Assembly (NCBI GenBank): GCA_944474755.1
Contig: OX104113.1
Location: 58,362,074 to 58,426,073, forward strand
Direction of reading: 5' to 3'
Source: Limnoperna fortunei
Taxonomy: Eukaryota > Mollusca > Bivalvia > Mytilida > Modiolidae
DNA length: 64,000 bases
A program made the translations under genes and the position numbers. This document shows positions 33,838 to 46,591 of the stretch, piece after piece (the first letter of the stretch is position 1; each line of letters begins with the position of its first letter). The notes beneath the pieces were generated by a model. That model was given only the letters and a program-made list of their open reading frames with translations, ran no database searches and was not told where the DNA came from.

Positions 33838-36495
33838 ACATACACTGGGGTTATAACGTTGGTAACGGATTTATCCCCGTCTTACAAGTTTAAAAGACTG
33901 AAAATAGGTTCTTTTGTCGTCACAAATAAGCTAATTGTGCAACGTTATCACAGTTGCTCACAAATATTTTTACGTTTTTCATGCAGAAAATGCCCATTTT
34001 ACCAGGTCGACTCAGACTTAACGGGTTTTATTAGTTTTAATTCTGTTTTCCATTGTTATTTTGGCGGCTCTAGTCACGCTATCATAACGTCAAGAGACAA
34101 TGACGTCCAGTCCCGATTTCATTCATATTTATGTGTGTCTGTGTGAACGTAGTGCATTTGTAGTGTTTGAAATGAAATAAAAATACAAATATAAAATACA
34201 GAAATAGTTTGTGGAATAACATACGCTGATTACTCGAGAACATACATTAGCAACGCACAAACAATACACCCTGCGACGTTAGCACGAACCCGGTGCATGG
34301 GTAACCAACCAATCTAAAGTCCACATTTGTTACAAGCCGGGGATAAGACTATTTACCGATTTTTTTACCTGACTGGCACGACGGGTGCCACGCTTGCAGC
34401 AGGAGTTGTTTATCTTTGTATAACCCGTGGATAAGCGCATTTCCTAAGTCAGAAAGTGTTCATCAATCAGTTAGTTTTGTTTTGTTTTTGCTTAAGATTT
34501 ATAAAAGGTTATAACGCGATCTTTTCTTTACGGCCAATTTCTTCCTCGTTTGATGTTGTAGATTGCAATGAAGCGAGAGGTTAATATCTTGGCGTTCATT
34601 TAGCGCTGCATGGTGACATCTGGTCGAACTTCTTTTGTTTGTGAGGGTGCTCTTACTTAAGATTCCACAAACCCGTTTTATACTTTTATAGCTTCCAGGC
34701 TATCAGAGACTAAACATATTACTTAAATAGTTTTAATATGTGTGTGTTGAATGCTAAAACACTGCGTGCAAAACACTACTTTGTCCAGTATTTTATTGTG
34801 CCAAGCATATTTCTTGCTTGTTCAACATTTTAACCTTTTCTTTCTTCTTTCTTTCTTCTGTATTTCCCTCCGCTTCTCGGAGAACCACTAACAAGTAGTG
34901 TACTATGTATGGGGACTGTAGTTTTCGCTCAATACGGTACTAGGCTCCAGTTATATCCAGAATACTATAATTTCCTCCACCATTTAATACGTAGAGTATT
35001 CACTGTATAATTAATTCTGTATATATATATTATATGCCACCAAATTAGTATGTCTACACTAGAGACACTGGAATACCTCCACCAAGCGATAACATTTTAT
35101 ATACAAGTTTATATTAACATACCGCAATTCAACATTTGCGGACAACAGAAGTTCATCAGTCACTAACACCTACTAAGTGTACCTATAGTTAAGTTCTTAC
35201 TCGATCGTTAGATCATAGCTGTAGCGCCAATAAGTTTATTTATCACTATTTTGTATATACTTGAGCATCAAGTTAAATAACGTTTAACTAGGAGTAATCG
35301 GTTTACTTTCAGGCTTTATTATAGGGAACAGTTATCAATAATTATCACGAAAGATAATAAAATATAAAAGAAATAAAACTTAAGAAATTTTTTTTTAAGG
35401 AAAAAAGTGATGATAAGTAACTCAATTTAAAAAGTAAAAACCCTGTTTCACTAAGGGATACTGGCAGGAACCCCAAAAACGCCCCTATTCAAAAAGGCCG
35501 GACTATAATCCCTAATTGTCTACTTCTCTCATGATGTAGAGCATAGCATAGCCCTCTGGATAAGGACTCGATTTCTGAGATAAGGTTTTCTCACTAATGA
35601 GACAGCGTGGTACCTATTTTTAGCCGGTTGAGATATCCTTATCTCAACCCGTGGGTGAGATAAGAATTTCACGCTCCTTTTCCCGTAAAAATGTATTGTG
35701 ACGTCAACTGTCGGTTCAGCAATAAAAATTATAAAATATTTGCTTTCGTTGTGTTGGTTTACTATGCCTTTTTAAATATTAACATGAAAACAACATATCT
35801 GAGCTTCCATGACCCAATTTATGCCACAATGATAGCGGTAAACATGATAACCTGGTCCCCTGGTGCAATATTTTCCATTTACGCAAGCTTCACTTTCAAA
35901 TATAACCCCAGGTCACCACCAGTTTACTACCCAGTTTGATTGGTTATTTAAAACGCCATGTTTGAGCTAATTTTTCCCGCGTTTCGTTCCGTTGGAAATT
36001 TATGTCAGAGTACAATTTAAATAAAGTAGCTACCTGCTTCTTGTTTTCCGGCTTTCGAGTTTAACTGACAAATCTCTGTAAGTTATTTCCACATTCGAGA
36101 CATAAATCTATAAAAGCATTCTTTTGATAAGTTGTATTTTTTATTTGATTTGTTTACCCGGACGCCGGACGTTATGTCATAATGCTTTGTATCGGAGTTA
36201 CGTCAGTTACTGTTAATAATGACGTAAAATTTTGAGGCATTCCGAATGTTGCAAACCGGTCAAAATTTTGAGCTGATTCATTGCTGGTGACCTGACTGTA
36301 TATTCGAACACGAAGTCCGCTTACGGTATTGAGAATATTTAGTCAGGATCCCAGACTATAACCATGAAAACAAACACGGTGACGCAACATGTGTACACTG
36401 GAGATTACGTTCAGGGTAGATAACTCTATTTGTTGCCATCTTTCAATAGAACAGAACTGGATTTTTTTTTAACGAATTAGTGAGGAATAGAATCA
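33838..36495. other. No supported gene
   Basis: Mixed unique sequence. A short hairpin (GAGATATCCTTATCTC) lies near 35630. Open frames at 33814-34146 and 35691-35939 have no recognisable domain or convincing splice context. Confidence 0.4.
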
Positions 36496-36644
36496 AACAC
36501 CGGTGGTTGGGCAAGACGGAAAAATCTCAGACACCCGCGTGAAAGATTTTTATTGGTCTCCAACTCGGCAGAGCCTCGTTGGAGACCAGAAATCTTTTCA
36601 CTTGGGTGTCTGAGATTTTCCCGTCTTGCCCTCCCACCGGTGTT
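36496..36644. mobile_element. Foldback element 6 (about 70-bp arms)
   Basis: Left AACACCGGTGG..GGGCAAGACGG, right CCGTCTTGCCC.CCCACCGGTGTT. The inner parts TTGGTCTCCAAC and GTTGGAGACCA pair across a tiny loop, giving a nearly continuous hairpin of about 149 bp. It abuts the 3' end of the minus-strand non-LTR element. Confidence 0.9.
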
Positions 36645-36649
36645 AGATC

Positions 36650-39460
36650 CTATATTTCTGTCTGAAATATTAAAGGAAGGGAATGATTTGTGATATCCAA
36701 AATCAGCTGAGTAAATCTAATGTCATTAGCACTAATTTTGTCGAACTGTTCACTATAGACCTTTAACAAGGAAGATGAGATCTTCTTAATAAACCGTTTT
36801 CTGACTGTTTCTAGCACGGAGCATATGAGTATGAAGTGAGCTGTGTCCTCTATTCCATTTCCACGCATTATGCAATAGGGAGCTATCTTTTTCTTCAGAA
36901 ATTTGATTGAGCCAACATTAACATGTAGGCCCCAGATAGGAGTTTCACTTTTATATTTGCTTTAATAATTGCTATTTTGTTCATTCCTGCATTTCCCCAT
37001 ACGTTATGCACTTTCCCAGTTTTCATAGTTTTACAATCTAGAAATCTTAAAGTACATTTGTTTGCTGCCATAAGTTCAACTTGTTGTTTCCAATATCCTT
37101 GCACCTTCTTTTTAACGACTAACTTCCACTCAGCCTTAGTGGGAATGTTTAAATAAAGCTCAAAGATTGATGGAAGATCGTAAAAGTCCAAGATGTTTTT
37201 TGCATATATAAACCAGCTATGAGAGGTAGAGTCCTTCAATAAAATCTGTCGTATACATAATTACTTTTCTATCCCCCCATTTCTTATGATTGACCAAAGC
37301 TTTAATAGTATCTGAGAATGTATAAACGAGTCCAGTGGCAATTCACCAGAAAGTATGTAGACCGATGCATCAGCAGTACGGCTTGGCAGGTTCATGATCA
37401 TCTTTAGGAGTGTTTAATGATAAGTTGAGATTTGAAGATAATCTTTGTTTGTCAATACTATACAGTCTAAACCGAACAACAGTCTAGGTCGAGCAAATAT
37501 GTTCCACATATGAATAATAACTTTTGGATTTAGTCCATTGTAGCCATGCATACCAGTTCCAATCATTGCATACACGGTTCTTCTTGCAAGTTGTATTCGC
37601 TTTGCTATCAGGTCATGACTATGTACATGTCTATTAATTCCTATATGTGTATAAGTATCCATTTGTTCAAGATGGCGGCCATGGAGAGAAACTTTTCCTC
37701 TAGAGAATGTTTTTTCCTATTAAAAATCATAATTTTACTTTTTGTTTCATTTATGATATACCGTTCATTGTTTGCATATTGTTCTTGCACGAGAAGCATT
37801 GTTTGAAGTTCCAATTGGCTACGACCAAGAAGTACGATGTCATCAGCACAGGAAGGACTATTTACTTGAACTGTACCGATACGAAAACCAATACATTTTT
37901 TAATATATATGTCTAATAATGGATTTATGAAAACTTTATATAAATCCGGAGATAAAATACTGCCCTGTCTGACCCCTTGATGCTCAGAAAATGGTTCCGA
38001 AATAATTCCTTCCCATTTTACGCTGGAGTTCAATTCCTTATAGGACAAATTTATTACAGACCATATATCATCTTTAATCCCTGTATAGAATAGTTTAGAT
38101 TCATGCCACACCACATCGAAGGCTTTAGAGGCATCAATAAAATCTGCATATAAAGTAGTGTTATTGTCAAGTGATTCTGATATAGCTTCGGTTAAAAGAA
38201 GGCCTGCATTTGTTGGAGCAACAGATTTGGTAAAACCACGTTGGAGAGGATTCTGAGCAGCCCGCAATAGTGGATTAATTTTATTCAGTATTACTTTTTC
38301 AAAAAGTTTACCAATGACACTGGATACAGTTATTCTTCTGTATGAGTTTTGGTCATTTAGAGGTTTATCATGTTTCTTATAAACTGGTGTAATAATTCCG
38401 GTTTAAAAAAACACTGAGGTACTATTCCTTTGTTAACAATCTTATCAAAAATGGATTTTAATATTGTAACGAGTGAGAGTCCTCCATATCTTAGATTTTC
38501 AGCTGTTAGGAGTTGTTCATCTTGGGATTTCCCAGCCTTCATTTCCGACAGTAATTTTTGTAATAAATTTAAACTAACGAATTCAGTATCAGTTTTATAA
38601 TTTTTATGGCATCTTTCTTCAATTTCAGCGAAATCAAGTTGAACAAAATCATAGTAATTAGAGTTGAATTTATCGTTTTCCAAGCGCCTACTCACGGTTT
38701 TGAAGTAACTTGCCCACCCTTCAGCTATATCCATGGTTTCTGTAAAATATTGTGCTCTAATTGAAGTTCAGTTAATTTTAGTGTTTTACTATTTCTCTGC
38801 GTATTTATTAGTATATAAAAGAGCTTGTCGTTTGCTAAGTATGTATCCATTACATCAGAATATAATGTGTTCCTTTGTTTAGCCTCCTCTTGCCGTTGAG
38901 CTCGACGCAAGTTTCTTTTAGCTATGATGCAGTCAACCCACAATGGATTTTCCTTATTTTTCGTGGTGCCACTTCTCCCAGTGTGTATTTTTACTTATCT
39001 TACACAAAGAGTGGATATATGGTGTCCAAGGTCTGTATCTTTTTGGTCTGTAAATATGTTTCTTTTTACATCTATATCTACAGAGTTATTTAGAATGTCC
39101 ACCAGCACATTAATTTGCTCGTCACAGTCAGAAATATTGAGTAGATCCACTTGCTTGATTTCTCTAGTAACAAATTCCTCGTATTGTTGTTTATCAATTT
39201 TATTCCAGTTAATTTTGTTTGTAGACTGGGTTGCTCCATCTGCATTCTCAATATGTATCATTGCGAGGTCAGTAACAACTTTGCATGAAACCGGGTCGTG
39301 TGTTGAGGTGTTTAGACTATCCCTACTATGAACCATAAAATCTATAGTAAAATCATCACATTTAAAAGGTAAAATATAGTCTATTTGAGACTCACTATAA
39401 CCATTAAAATGATAAAAAGTACTTTCATCAGGGTTCATTTTTGGGTTCAATCATACACAT
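36650..39460 (-). mobile_element. Minus-strand non-LTR retroelement, broken and 5'-truncated
   Basis: From 39450 downwards: the end of an endonuclease (STFYHFNGYSESQIDYIL), a linker (NPLWVDCIIAKRNLRRAQRQ), an RT start (EERCHKNYKTDTEFVSL, SEMKAGKSQDE) and the RT core at 38267-37641 (FTKSVAPTNAGLLL, DFIDASKAFDVVWHESKL, HQGVRQGSILSPDLYKVF, PSCADDIVLLGRS). The thumb is at 37662-37414 and a C-terminal zinc-finger-like CIMRGNGIEDTAHFILIC ends at 36650. At least five frame breaks. The catalytic ADD is intact. The family is close to the RT of the element at 18386-21395. Confidence 0.82.
37641..38267 (-). pseudogene. Reverse transcriptase core of the minus-strand non-LTR element
   Basis: An uninterrupted 208-codon block holding RT motifs in order: FADFIDASKAFDVVWH-type motif (residues about 41-55, here YADFIDASKAFDVVWH), GVRQGSILSPDLYKVF (about 97-112), then CADDIVLLG (about 143-151) with the two catalytic Asp, then SKIMIFNRKK. 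It is part of a longer protein whose other domains are in shifted frames, so no functional product is expected. Confidence 0.85.
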
Positions 39461-40314
39461 GCCTGGAAGACCATGTAAGATATTTCCATCGTCATTGTCC
39501 TGACATTTTTCTCATGTTGACTTCTTCTTTTAAACTATTGTGAATACAAACTTAGGAAGGAATGCTTTAAGGGGGACATCTGCACAAGATTATCATTTTA
39601 ATCTGATCAGATGATAAAAATGGTCACCGAAGTAATTTTGAGGTCGAAAAATTGTTTTTATATGATACAAGTCCAATTGGAAAGAACAAATGTAGTTGCT
39701 ACTTTTACATTAAACGTTTAATAAACTATTAAAGTAACAAAAAATAAACATTATTTCATTTTATAATAACGTAGTCACAAATGTACCACAACGGCATGAA
39801 ATCAACAAGAGACAGCTTTTATTATGTTTTCCTAATCCACCAGTCACTAGGTCTGGAAGATCTAGTTCTTATATACTGTTAATAAATTGACAGTGATAAA
39901 TCATAGCGTAATTTATTTTTATTAAGTGCTTTGATTGGATAAAAACAATTTAAATGGCGTCTTTTCAGATAATTTATATATCGATATTTCCTCTGAGCAG
40001 ACTACTTTCAGTATCCAATGTAAACAAGATGGCGTCCTCCTAGCGTATCGTCAGGGAGAGGGGAGAATGTTTTCTCTGCCTTAATGATTTCCAATTAAAT
40101 CGATTGAGATTTCAAATAAATTATAATATAAATACAATTTAGTGTTTCGTTTTGTTTTTTTTTCCAATCAATATCTACAGAACCGCGATTCCTTTGGTAC
40201 TACGTTTTGCATATCCCTACGCTTTCCGGCCCAGGTACGTTTTGAGGTCTAGATGGATTTCTGTAACTGGTTTTGCTGTTTTAAAAATCGCAACGATTAT
40301 TTCACAGAATTATA
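39461..40314. other. No gene recognised
   Basis: AT-rich unique sequence; nothing supported. Confidence 0.5.
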
Positions 40315-40487
40315 AGGATTAAACACTGTGTTTTAGGAAATTATCAATGTGTAAACTCCGGCGACTCCCTCACAAACTTGACATAAAGTCCTTCGGACTT
40401 TATTTAGTTTGTGAGTGAGTCGACATTAGTGTGTGAGTCGCCGGAGTTTACAAATGGATAATTTCCTAAAACCATATGTTTAATCCT
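40315..40487. mobile_element. Foldback element 7
   Basis: The outer arms GGATTAAACACTGTGTTTTAGG and its near complement at 40470-40487 continue inwards through GTAAACTCCGGCGACTC and GAGTCGCCGGAGTTTAC. The core has a second inverted repeat (ATAAAGTCCTTCGGACTTTAT). Confidence 0.88.
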
Positions 40488-40492
40488 ATACT

Positions 40493-40569
40493 AACAAAGA
40501 AACTTGAAGAAACTAATGAAAGAATACTATTAATCAGTCACGCAGTTAACTAGCCGACATCATGAATAA
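40493..40569 (+). repeat. Direct repeat flanking the DIRS region, left copy
   Basis: 77 bp (AACAAAGAAACTTGAAGAAA to CCGACATCATGAATA) match 50479-50575 exactly except for a 20-bp insertion in the right copy. The pair brackets the whole minus-strand DIRS-like region. Confidence 0.9.
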
Positions 40570-41091
40570 TATGGGATAGGCGCAGCCAAAATGCGAGCAC
40601 AGACAATATAGTACTTTAATATTAATATATAATGCGCATTTCATAATTGACGTTACTTCCGAACACCCTAAAAGTGCCTCTAAATTCCAGTTTTCTTTGT
40701 TATGGTGACGTCACATGAAATGTAATATGATTATCAGTTTTAAAAAATCGTTTAGAGATTGCAAGAAAATAGTATGCAATTTTTGTTGTCGTTTTTAAAT
40801 ATAACATTAATTTTTTTTATCGAAGTCAACTTTATTTTTAAGTTTTTCTTTAAAATTAATTTTAGTGCCCTTCTTCATCTGGGACTAGTATAACTAATAC
40901 GTGTGAAAATGGAGTAGAAAAAATCAGTTAAGAAAATCGTATTCTGGGCAAGTCTCCCTAAAAAATTAAAATAAAAAAAAATTAAACACAAGTAAAAAAT
41001 AACTAATACATCTCTACCATACATAAATACTTAAAGTTCAAATTGCCTAATAATGTAAATTAATTTTAACCTCAATTTAGCAGTTTCAGCA

Positions 41092-41558
41092 TTATTTCAA
41101 ATGCAAACCATCATTGGGAGCAAACAATGGAGCATCTGGCTTATTTCCACATAAAAAACTTCTATAAATATTTGAATACAAACTTTTTCTTCTCGCACAT
41201 AACTTTTTAAATTCAGAATTGACTAAAAGTACTTTACTATCTGTAACCTTATAATCAATTAACCTCGGTAAAATAGAGTAAAAATTTTGGCAGACGTCTT
41301 GCTCTTTATTGTATATAACAAATCTCCATAACAAGTTTAGCTTTTCTAAAAAGGTAACCGTCTCTTAGCTGCAAACAAATGTTTAAAATGAGCGGTAAAA
41401 ATATGTTTTGTTAAATCTGCATCAATATCAGAACGAAAATAAAGATACAGAACATTTAATTTTTTCCAAAACAGCTTCATAAAGTAGGGAGATTTTGGTA
41501 CAATGTTTACCTTATAACTGTTCACTGACCAATATTCATTGAATGAAATAGAAGTCAA
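41092..41558 (-). pseudogene. Decayed minus-strand coding remnant, family unknown
   Basis: Two frames join by one shift: LYFRSDIDADLTKHIFTAHF at 41558-41346 leads into LLWRFVIYNKEQDVCQNF and KKLCARRKSLYSNIYRSF at 41334-41092. A second copy of the first half (SDIDANLTKHIFTANFEHL) lies at 41953-42186. Repetition of the coding-like text and its position 3' of the DIRS recombinase suggest a mobile-element gene. I do not recognise it. Confidence 0.35.
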
Positions 41559-42553
41559 TATGTGGAACGTAACATTACTACACTAAAATACTGATTACAA
41601 CCCCGATTCAACCTAAGAATATATCGAAATTTCAGTACACATACTAGTGCAATCCTGACGTAAACCAATGAAATGACACACATATTTTATAGATTTAGTA
41701 AACCACCCAATCAAGTAACGGAGAGTTATTTACTCCGAAGGCTGATCGTCATTTGACTATTGTAATAACAAGTTTAGCTTTTCTAAAAAGCTAACCGTCT
41801 CTTAGCTGCATTACATATTTTATGGATTTATTTAAGTATCTGGTTTTTTGTAATTTATATGTAAGATATGTAAACAATGTACATGTAAGGACATTGTTTA
41901 CGCTAACCTATTATCCAATGGTGCTTGAGAGATTTAAATGCCTGTCGTCACTTCACACGTGCTTTAAAAAAAAATAAACAAAAGTTGACTCCCTAAGCAA
42001 CAAATGTTCAAAATTAGCGGTAAAAATATGTTTTGTTAAATTTGCATCAATATCAGAACGAAAATAAAGATACAGAACATATAATTTTTTCCTAACCCAA
42101 ACAGATTTAAAAAGTAGGGAGATTTTGGTACAATGTTTACCTTTTAATTGTTCACTGACCAATGCATTGAATGAAAGAGAAGTCAATATGTGGAATGTAA
42201 CATTGCTACACCAAAATACTGATTAACGAAAATAAAGATATAGAACATATAATTTTTTCCAAAACAGCTTTATAAAGTAGGGAGATTTTGGTGCAATGTT
42301 TACCTTATTATTGTTCACTGACCAATGCATTGAATGAAATAGAAGTCAATATGTGGAACGTTACATTACTACACTAAATTACTGATTACAACCCCGATTC
42401 GACCTAAGAATATATCAAAATTTCAGTACACATACTAATGCGATCCTGACGTAAACCAATGAAATGAGAAAAATATTTATAGATTTAGTTAACCACCCAA
42501 TCAAGTAACAGAGAGTCATTTACTCCGAAGACTGATCGCCATTTGACTATGTA
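41328..42553. repeat. Three diverged repeat units (about 325-440 bp)
   Basis: Unit A (41328-41764) and units B (41995-42223) and C (42224-42550) share blocks such as AGCGGTAAAAATATGTTTTG, AAAGTAGGGAGATTTTGG and AGAAGTCAATATGTGGAA. A 45-bp segment with CTAACCGTCTCTTAGCTGCA also recurs at 41768. Partial tandem triplication. Confidence 0.85.
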
Positions 42554-42577
42554 TACCGTCTCCCATGGGAGACGGTA
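42554..42577. repeat. 24-bp perfect palindrome
   Basis: TACCGTCTCCCA at 42554-42565 is followed at once by its reverse complement TGGGAGACGGTA, with no spacer. It is at the end of the triplicated block. Confidence 0.95.
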
Positions 42578-45142
42578 ATAAAGACAAGAAAAGATATGGG
42601 TTAAACCCATATCCAGAGATGTTCGATTTATATGTTATAGGTGTATCCCATTTGGTTTAATAGTTTTTTTTTAATTTGTTTTTTTTTAAATTTCATCATA
42701 TGCTGTAAAGGGATGCAAATATAGACAATTGTAAAAGGCAAGAAATAATCATCTTGATTATAATATCTCAACTTTGAGAAGAGTACTGTAATTAAAAAAA
42801 GCAAAATTTTGGAAGGACAAATATATGTTTACCAATGAAAATACATTGACCATAGTCAAGTGGTTCTGTGGGGGGAAATGTGAATGTAAGATCGGCAGTT
42901 ATCGCGTCCTCGGAAAATCAAAGAAAACATGCCGACAAGTTACAATTTCTACTGATTTAATTTTACTGTAATTAAAATTGTTTCAAGATTTGCAATTAAA
43001 TGTATTTCAAAGGTCAAACTAGCATTCATGTGCATAAACATTGCTAAGAACTTTATAAAATTTTCAGAATTTAAAATATAAAAAAAAAACAATTAGAAGA
43101 AGAGTCTTATTTTGCAAAACAATTGATGAGATTATTAACTTCTACAATTATTTTCAACAATATAAACTGTTGATGACCTTTATTCGAACGTAACTAATTT
43201 TTAACCACATTTTTCACTGATTCAGACATCAATTTTTTTAAATAACATGCCTGTTTGAAAATCTAATTTTGTGTGTATATATAGTTTCTTCTCACACCGC
43301 CAATAATCATTTGACAGATAATATAATTGTCTAGAAATTCAACAATAATCGGACGTGCACAATGCGAGTATTTAGTGTCAATTGTCATTCCTTTGACCGC
43401 CTGACTTAAGTGACAGGTGAGTGGCCCCGTGTATCAAAAGCAACACACCTATTACAATCCAATCAATAGGTGTGGCGGGAAAAACTTAACGATGGCAGGA
43501 GCATTCCTTCATAGACTTGAAATCATGTGTTAATACATCTCTACATGACTGCAATAAAACGATGCTCCTTTCTGGGTTGCAATAATTTTCTTCAAAATAA
43601 AAAAGGAAATAATCTTAAGCTATTTTATTTTCGACATTTTCCACTAAACTTACGACTGCAATTTGGAAAATGCTTGTCCTAAAACATGTGGGTAAAATAT
43701 ACCTTGGACGATCGTATCTGAAACAGAGAAAGTAACAAATAAACAAGCAAAACAACAGGCTATATATCAAAATCATAATCTAATTTAGCCATTTTAGCGG
43801 CTTATTATGCGAGTCTGATTGGTCTTTTATTTTTACCTTTCATCAAAGTTCAGTGTCAGGTAATAAGTAATCAATTAGCAAATAAACAAGGCACATCTAA
43901 TATACAATTACATCACAGAAATGTCTCTGTCCCCTCCTCAGAACCACCACTACCATACACGAGACGAGAGTTTTGGGATTTCGAAACCGTCAATAAACAA
44001 AACCCAGGGAAATTAAATTTAATGTTCAAGATGACTAATTTTCTGGTTCCATTTTCTACCTTATAAATTATGAAATAATCCAGAAATAAGTTTTCTGGAC
44101 GAGTGGTCACAAGCGCGTTAAACAAAATCTAAAAATGCACTTTTATTGTCAAACTATCTAAGTAACTAATATAAGAAACCGAAAAATTTACACTTTGTCA
44201 TGTTAAAATAAAATTGCATAAAAAATTACGAAGCTTGACATATAAATCACGAAATAATCCAAGAAATACAATTGAAGCGATGAAATACATTACGTAATAT
44301 AACATAACAAAATTTTTAAATGCCTTTTTCTTATCAAATTAAATAACTAATTAATAAAAGAAACTCAAGTATATACATTTTATTATGTAAAGAATAGAAT
44401 TCATTAATAAAAAGACTAGGCTTACCCTATAGATAGTAAAATAATCCAAAAATAAAAATTGAAGCGGATCTACCGAGATACTGGTAAAGCGCGCATTAAT
44501 ATGCAATCATGTACATCTTTACTTCTTCTTATTAGATCAGGACAAAAAAAAACGTATTTTATAGCTTGAAGGATTCAACAAATACGAAAAACTGTAATTG
44601 AAATATTTTCTTTAATTTTAAATTTGCCATTTTATAACTTACAACATGAAATATATTGTAGAGTATGGTTTTTACCTTTTTGCTCAATTTACCCGAAAAC
44701 AATTTTATATCATTAAGAGATAATAATAAGAAATCGAAAATATGATCACATTTGTGCCAATATGTACAAGAACAATATCAATATTATCTAACTTTATTAC
44801 TACCCTGTTTATCAAAACTGTTAATCTACCAATCGTTCCCCAATCGGCAATGCATGAACAGTACAATCTCGAATTCCACTAACATACTTTGGAATGGAAA
44901 CAGAGATAATGGTAGATTTTCTCCTAAAAACCTGATAAAAAACCCTTAAAATGAATTTGTAATATGACTTTTGATTCTTTCTGCTACTAAAATTTTATCA
45001 TTTAAAGAAGTTCGTAAATACCGTTTATATGCGTCACTTTCCAATAGCCATAAAACTGTATTTACTGACTAGGTACGTTAGCAGAAAAAGCGGATCCAGG
45101 TCAATTTTCTTAATCAAATATCTCAAAACGGATTGAAATTTC
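42578..45142. other. No gene recognised
   Basis: AT-rich. The short minus-strand frame 43913-44125 and the plus-strand frame 44752-44949 carry no motif. Confidence 0.45.
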
Positions 45143-45641
45143 CTATAAGTAATCGAAACTGCTTTTTTTATTTCTCAACATACAATAAGCGGGATTAGAT
45201 CCAAAAACTGGTACTAAAGAAATCATATGCGCATATGGAGCATATGATTTCTTTAGTACCAGTTTCTGGATCATTTTGCCCCATTTGGACGGGGCAAAAT
45301 GGGGAACCAGGAATTTCAAATAGCGGAATTGACAATACTCTTTCGCCGTATTGTATCGTCGTGGACCAAGAACCATTAACTGCCTACGGTTTGTCCTATC
45401 AATAATAATATGCTCTTTACATAATTGTTTACCAGGGTTCAAAAAAATCTGCTAAAACTGGTACCAAATTAAATTTTCGGAACATGAGCAAAAACGCATG
45501 CAAAAATAAACACCAAATCGTAGAGTCAAACGCTTTTGAAAAATCCAAAAATTTAAGCATACTTAATAAGATTATAGGAGTTATAGGATAAGCCTGCTTT
45601 GGACATTGAGGATTCAAACGCAATAAACACTTTAGAACCAA
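45143..45641 (-). pseudogene. DIRS-type tyrosine recombinase remnant
   Basis: The first frame (45641-45429) has MLKFLDFSKAFDSTIWCLFL, then LLMFRKFNLVPV. The second (45442-45143) has GKQLCKEHIIIDRTNRRQLM, then AKEYCQFRYLKFLVP and APYAHMISLVPVFGSNPAYC. These match, from memory, the N-terminal and early catalytic part of DIRS recombinases common in bivalves. The conserved C-terminal HxxR...Y part was not found. A 75-bp hairpin (45198-45272) lies within the coding text, probably an inverted duplication of ISLVP-coding DNA. Confidence 0.7.
45198..45272. repeat. Hairpin with 32-bp arms inside the recombinase remnant
   Basis: GATCCAAAAACTGGTACTAA...ATCATATG pairs with CATATGATTTCTTTAGTACC...GGATC with one mismatch; the loop is 11 bp. 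A second small hairpin (ATTTTGCCCC/GGGGCAAAAT) follows at about 45273-45300. Confidence 0.92.
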
Positions 45642-46068
45642 ATCTCAATGAAATTTGTCAGATTTTGGAAATGGCTTATCATTAAATAAATGTAAAGTTC
45701 GTTCCACACTTACAGAATTATCGATTGATGATACAGCCATAAACGACCTACTCAAAATTAGCAAACAAAGACAAAATATAAATAGTTGTAGGTAGGGGAT
45801 TTAAATCAAAATAAAAACAAAACATGAAATTATATCCCCATTGTATTCTCAGGTTTTTATAAGTGCTCTCCGCGCAGGCATACCTAAGATAATCTTTTCA
45901 TGTTCTCTTTTAAAATAACGAGCTATGCAAAAAAAAACAAACAAACTTCCTACAGTCAAATAATATCATTACCAATCATGAGTAAATCTAAACAAACCAT
46001 CTGACATAAATACTTTAGACATTTGTCTATTCTTAACCTTTTGACTAAATAATGTCTAAAACTTCTTA

Positions 46069-46591
46069 TTAGTGTACCAACGTGACAAAAATTTGACAAA
46101 CGATTTGTCTCGATAGAAACCAAGTAACAGAAATATGCTTACCTTTTACTTCAAAATGAGATGTAGCAGTTAAATAACATCCTAGTATTTCAATCAAGCA
46201 CTTTTGCATAAAAATATCTTTTGTTGATTCTGAATTCAAAACTCGCACTGAAGCCTCATTATCACAAGGAACCACTATACGTTTACCATTAAATGAAAGG
46301 GACCACAATCAAAGAAAGACAACTATTACCAACAGTTCCAAACAGGTCATATGCGATTGCATTTATTTTATAAAATCTGGAAAGGTACCATGAAAATACT
46401 GACTTTAAACCTTCATTTAAACCACATAAGCCATCCAAACATGCATCACAAGAAAAAATTGAATCAGGATTAGACCATTCTTCCATCGCCACCATAGAAA
46501 TACCATTGTATTTGATTAGAAATTTATTCCGTCTAGTTCTACAACTTTCTACTATCAAGGTTATTTTACGAACTAGAATAAAAAGTGACAC
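46069..46591 (-). pseudogene. DIRS-type RNase H remnant
   Basis: The minus-strand frame 46591-46289 carries NKFLIKYNGISMVAMEEWSN, then PDSIFSCDACLDGLCGLN, then INAIAYDL. The overlapping frame 46308-46069 has WSLSFNGKRIVVPCDNEASV, then VLNSESTKDIFMQKCLIEIL and FEVKGKHISVT. The Asp in SCDACL, the Glu-equivalent region (here altered) and the Asp in CDNEASV are RNase H positions. A frameshift of a few bases joins the two frames. Confidence 0.75.

Noticed and set aside
35691..35939. Frame with FKYNPRSPP, similar to FKYNPAGP in the Penelope-like piece
   Set aside because: The match is limited to a few residues; nothing else of that protein is nearby.
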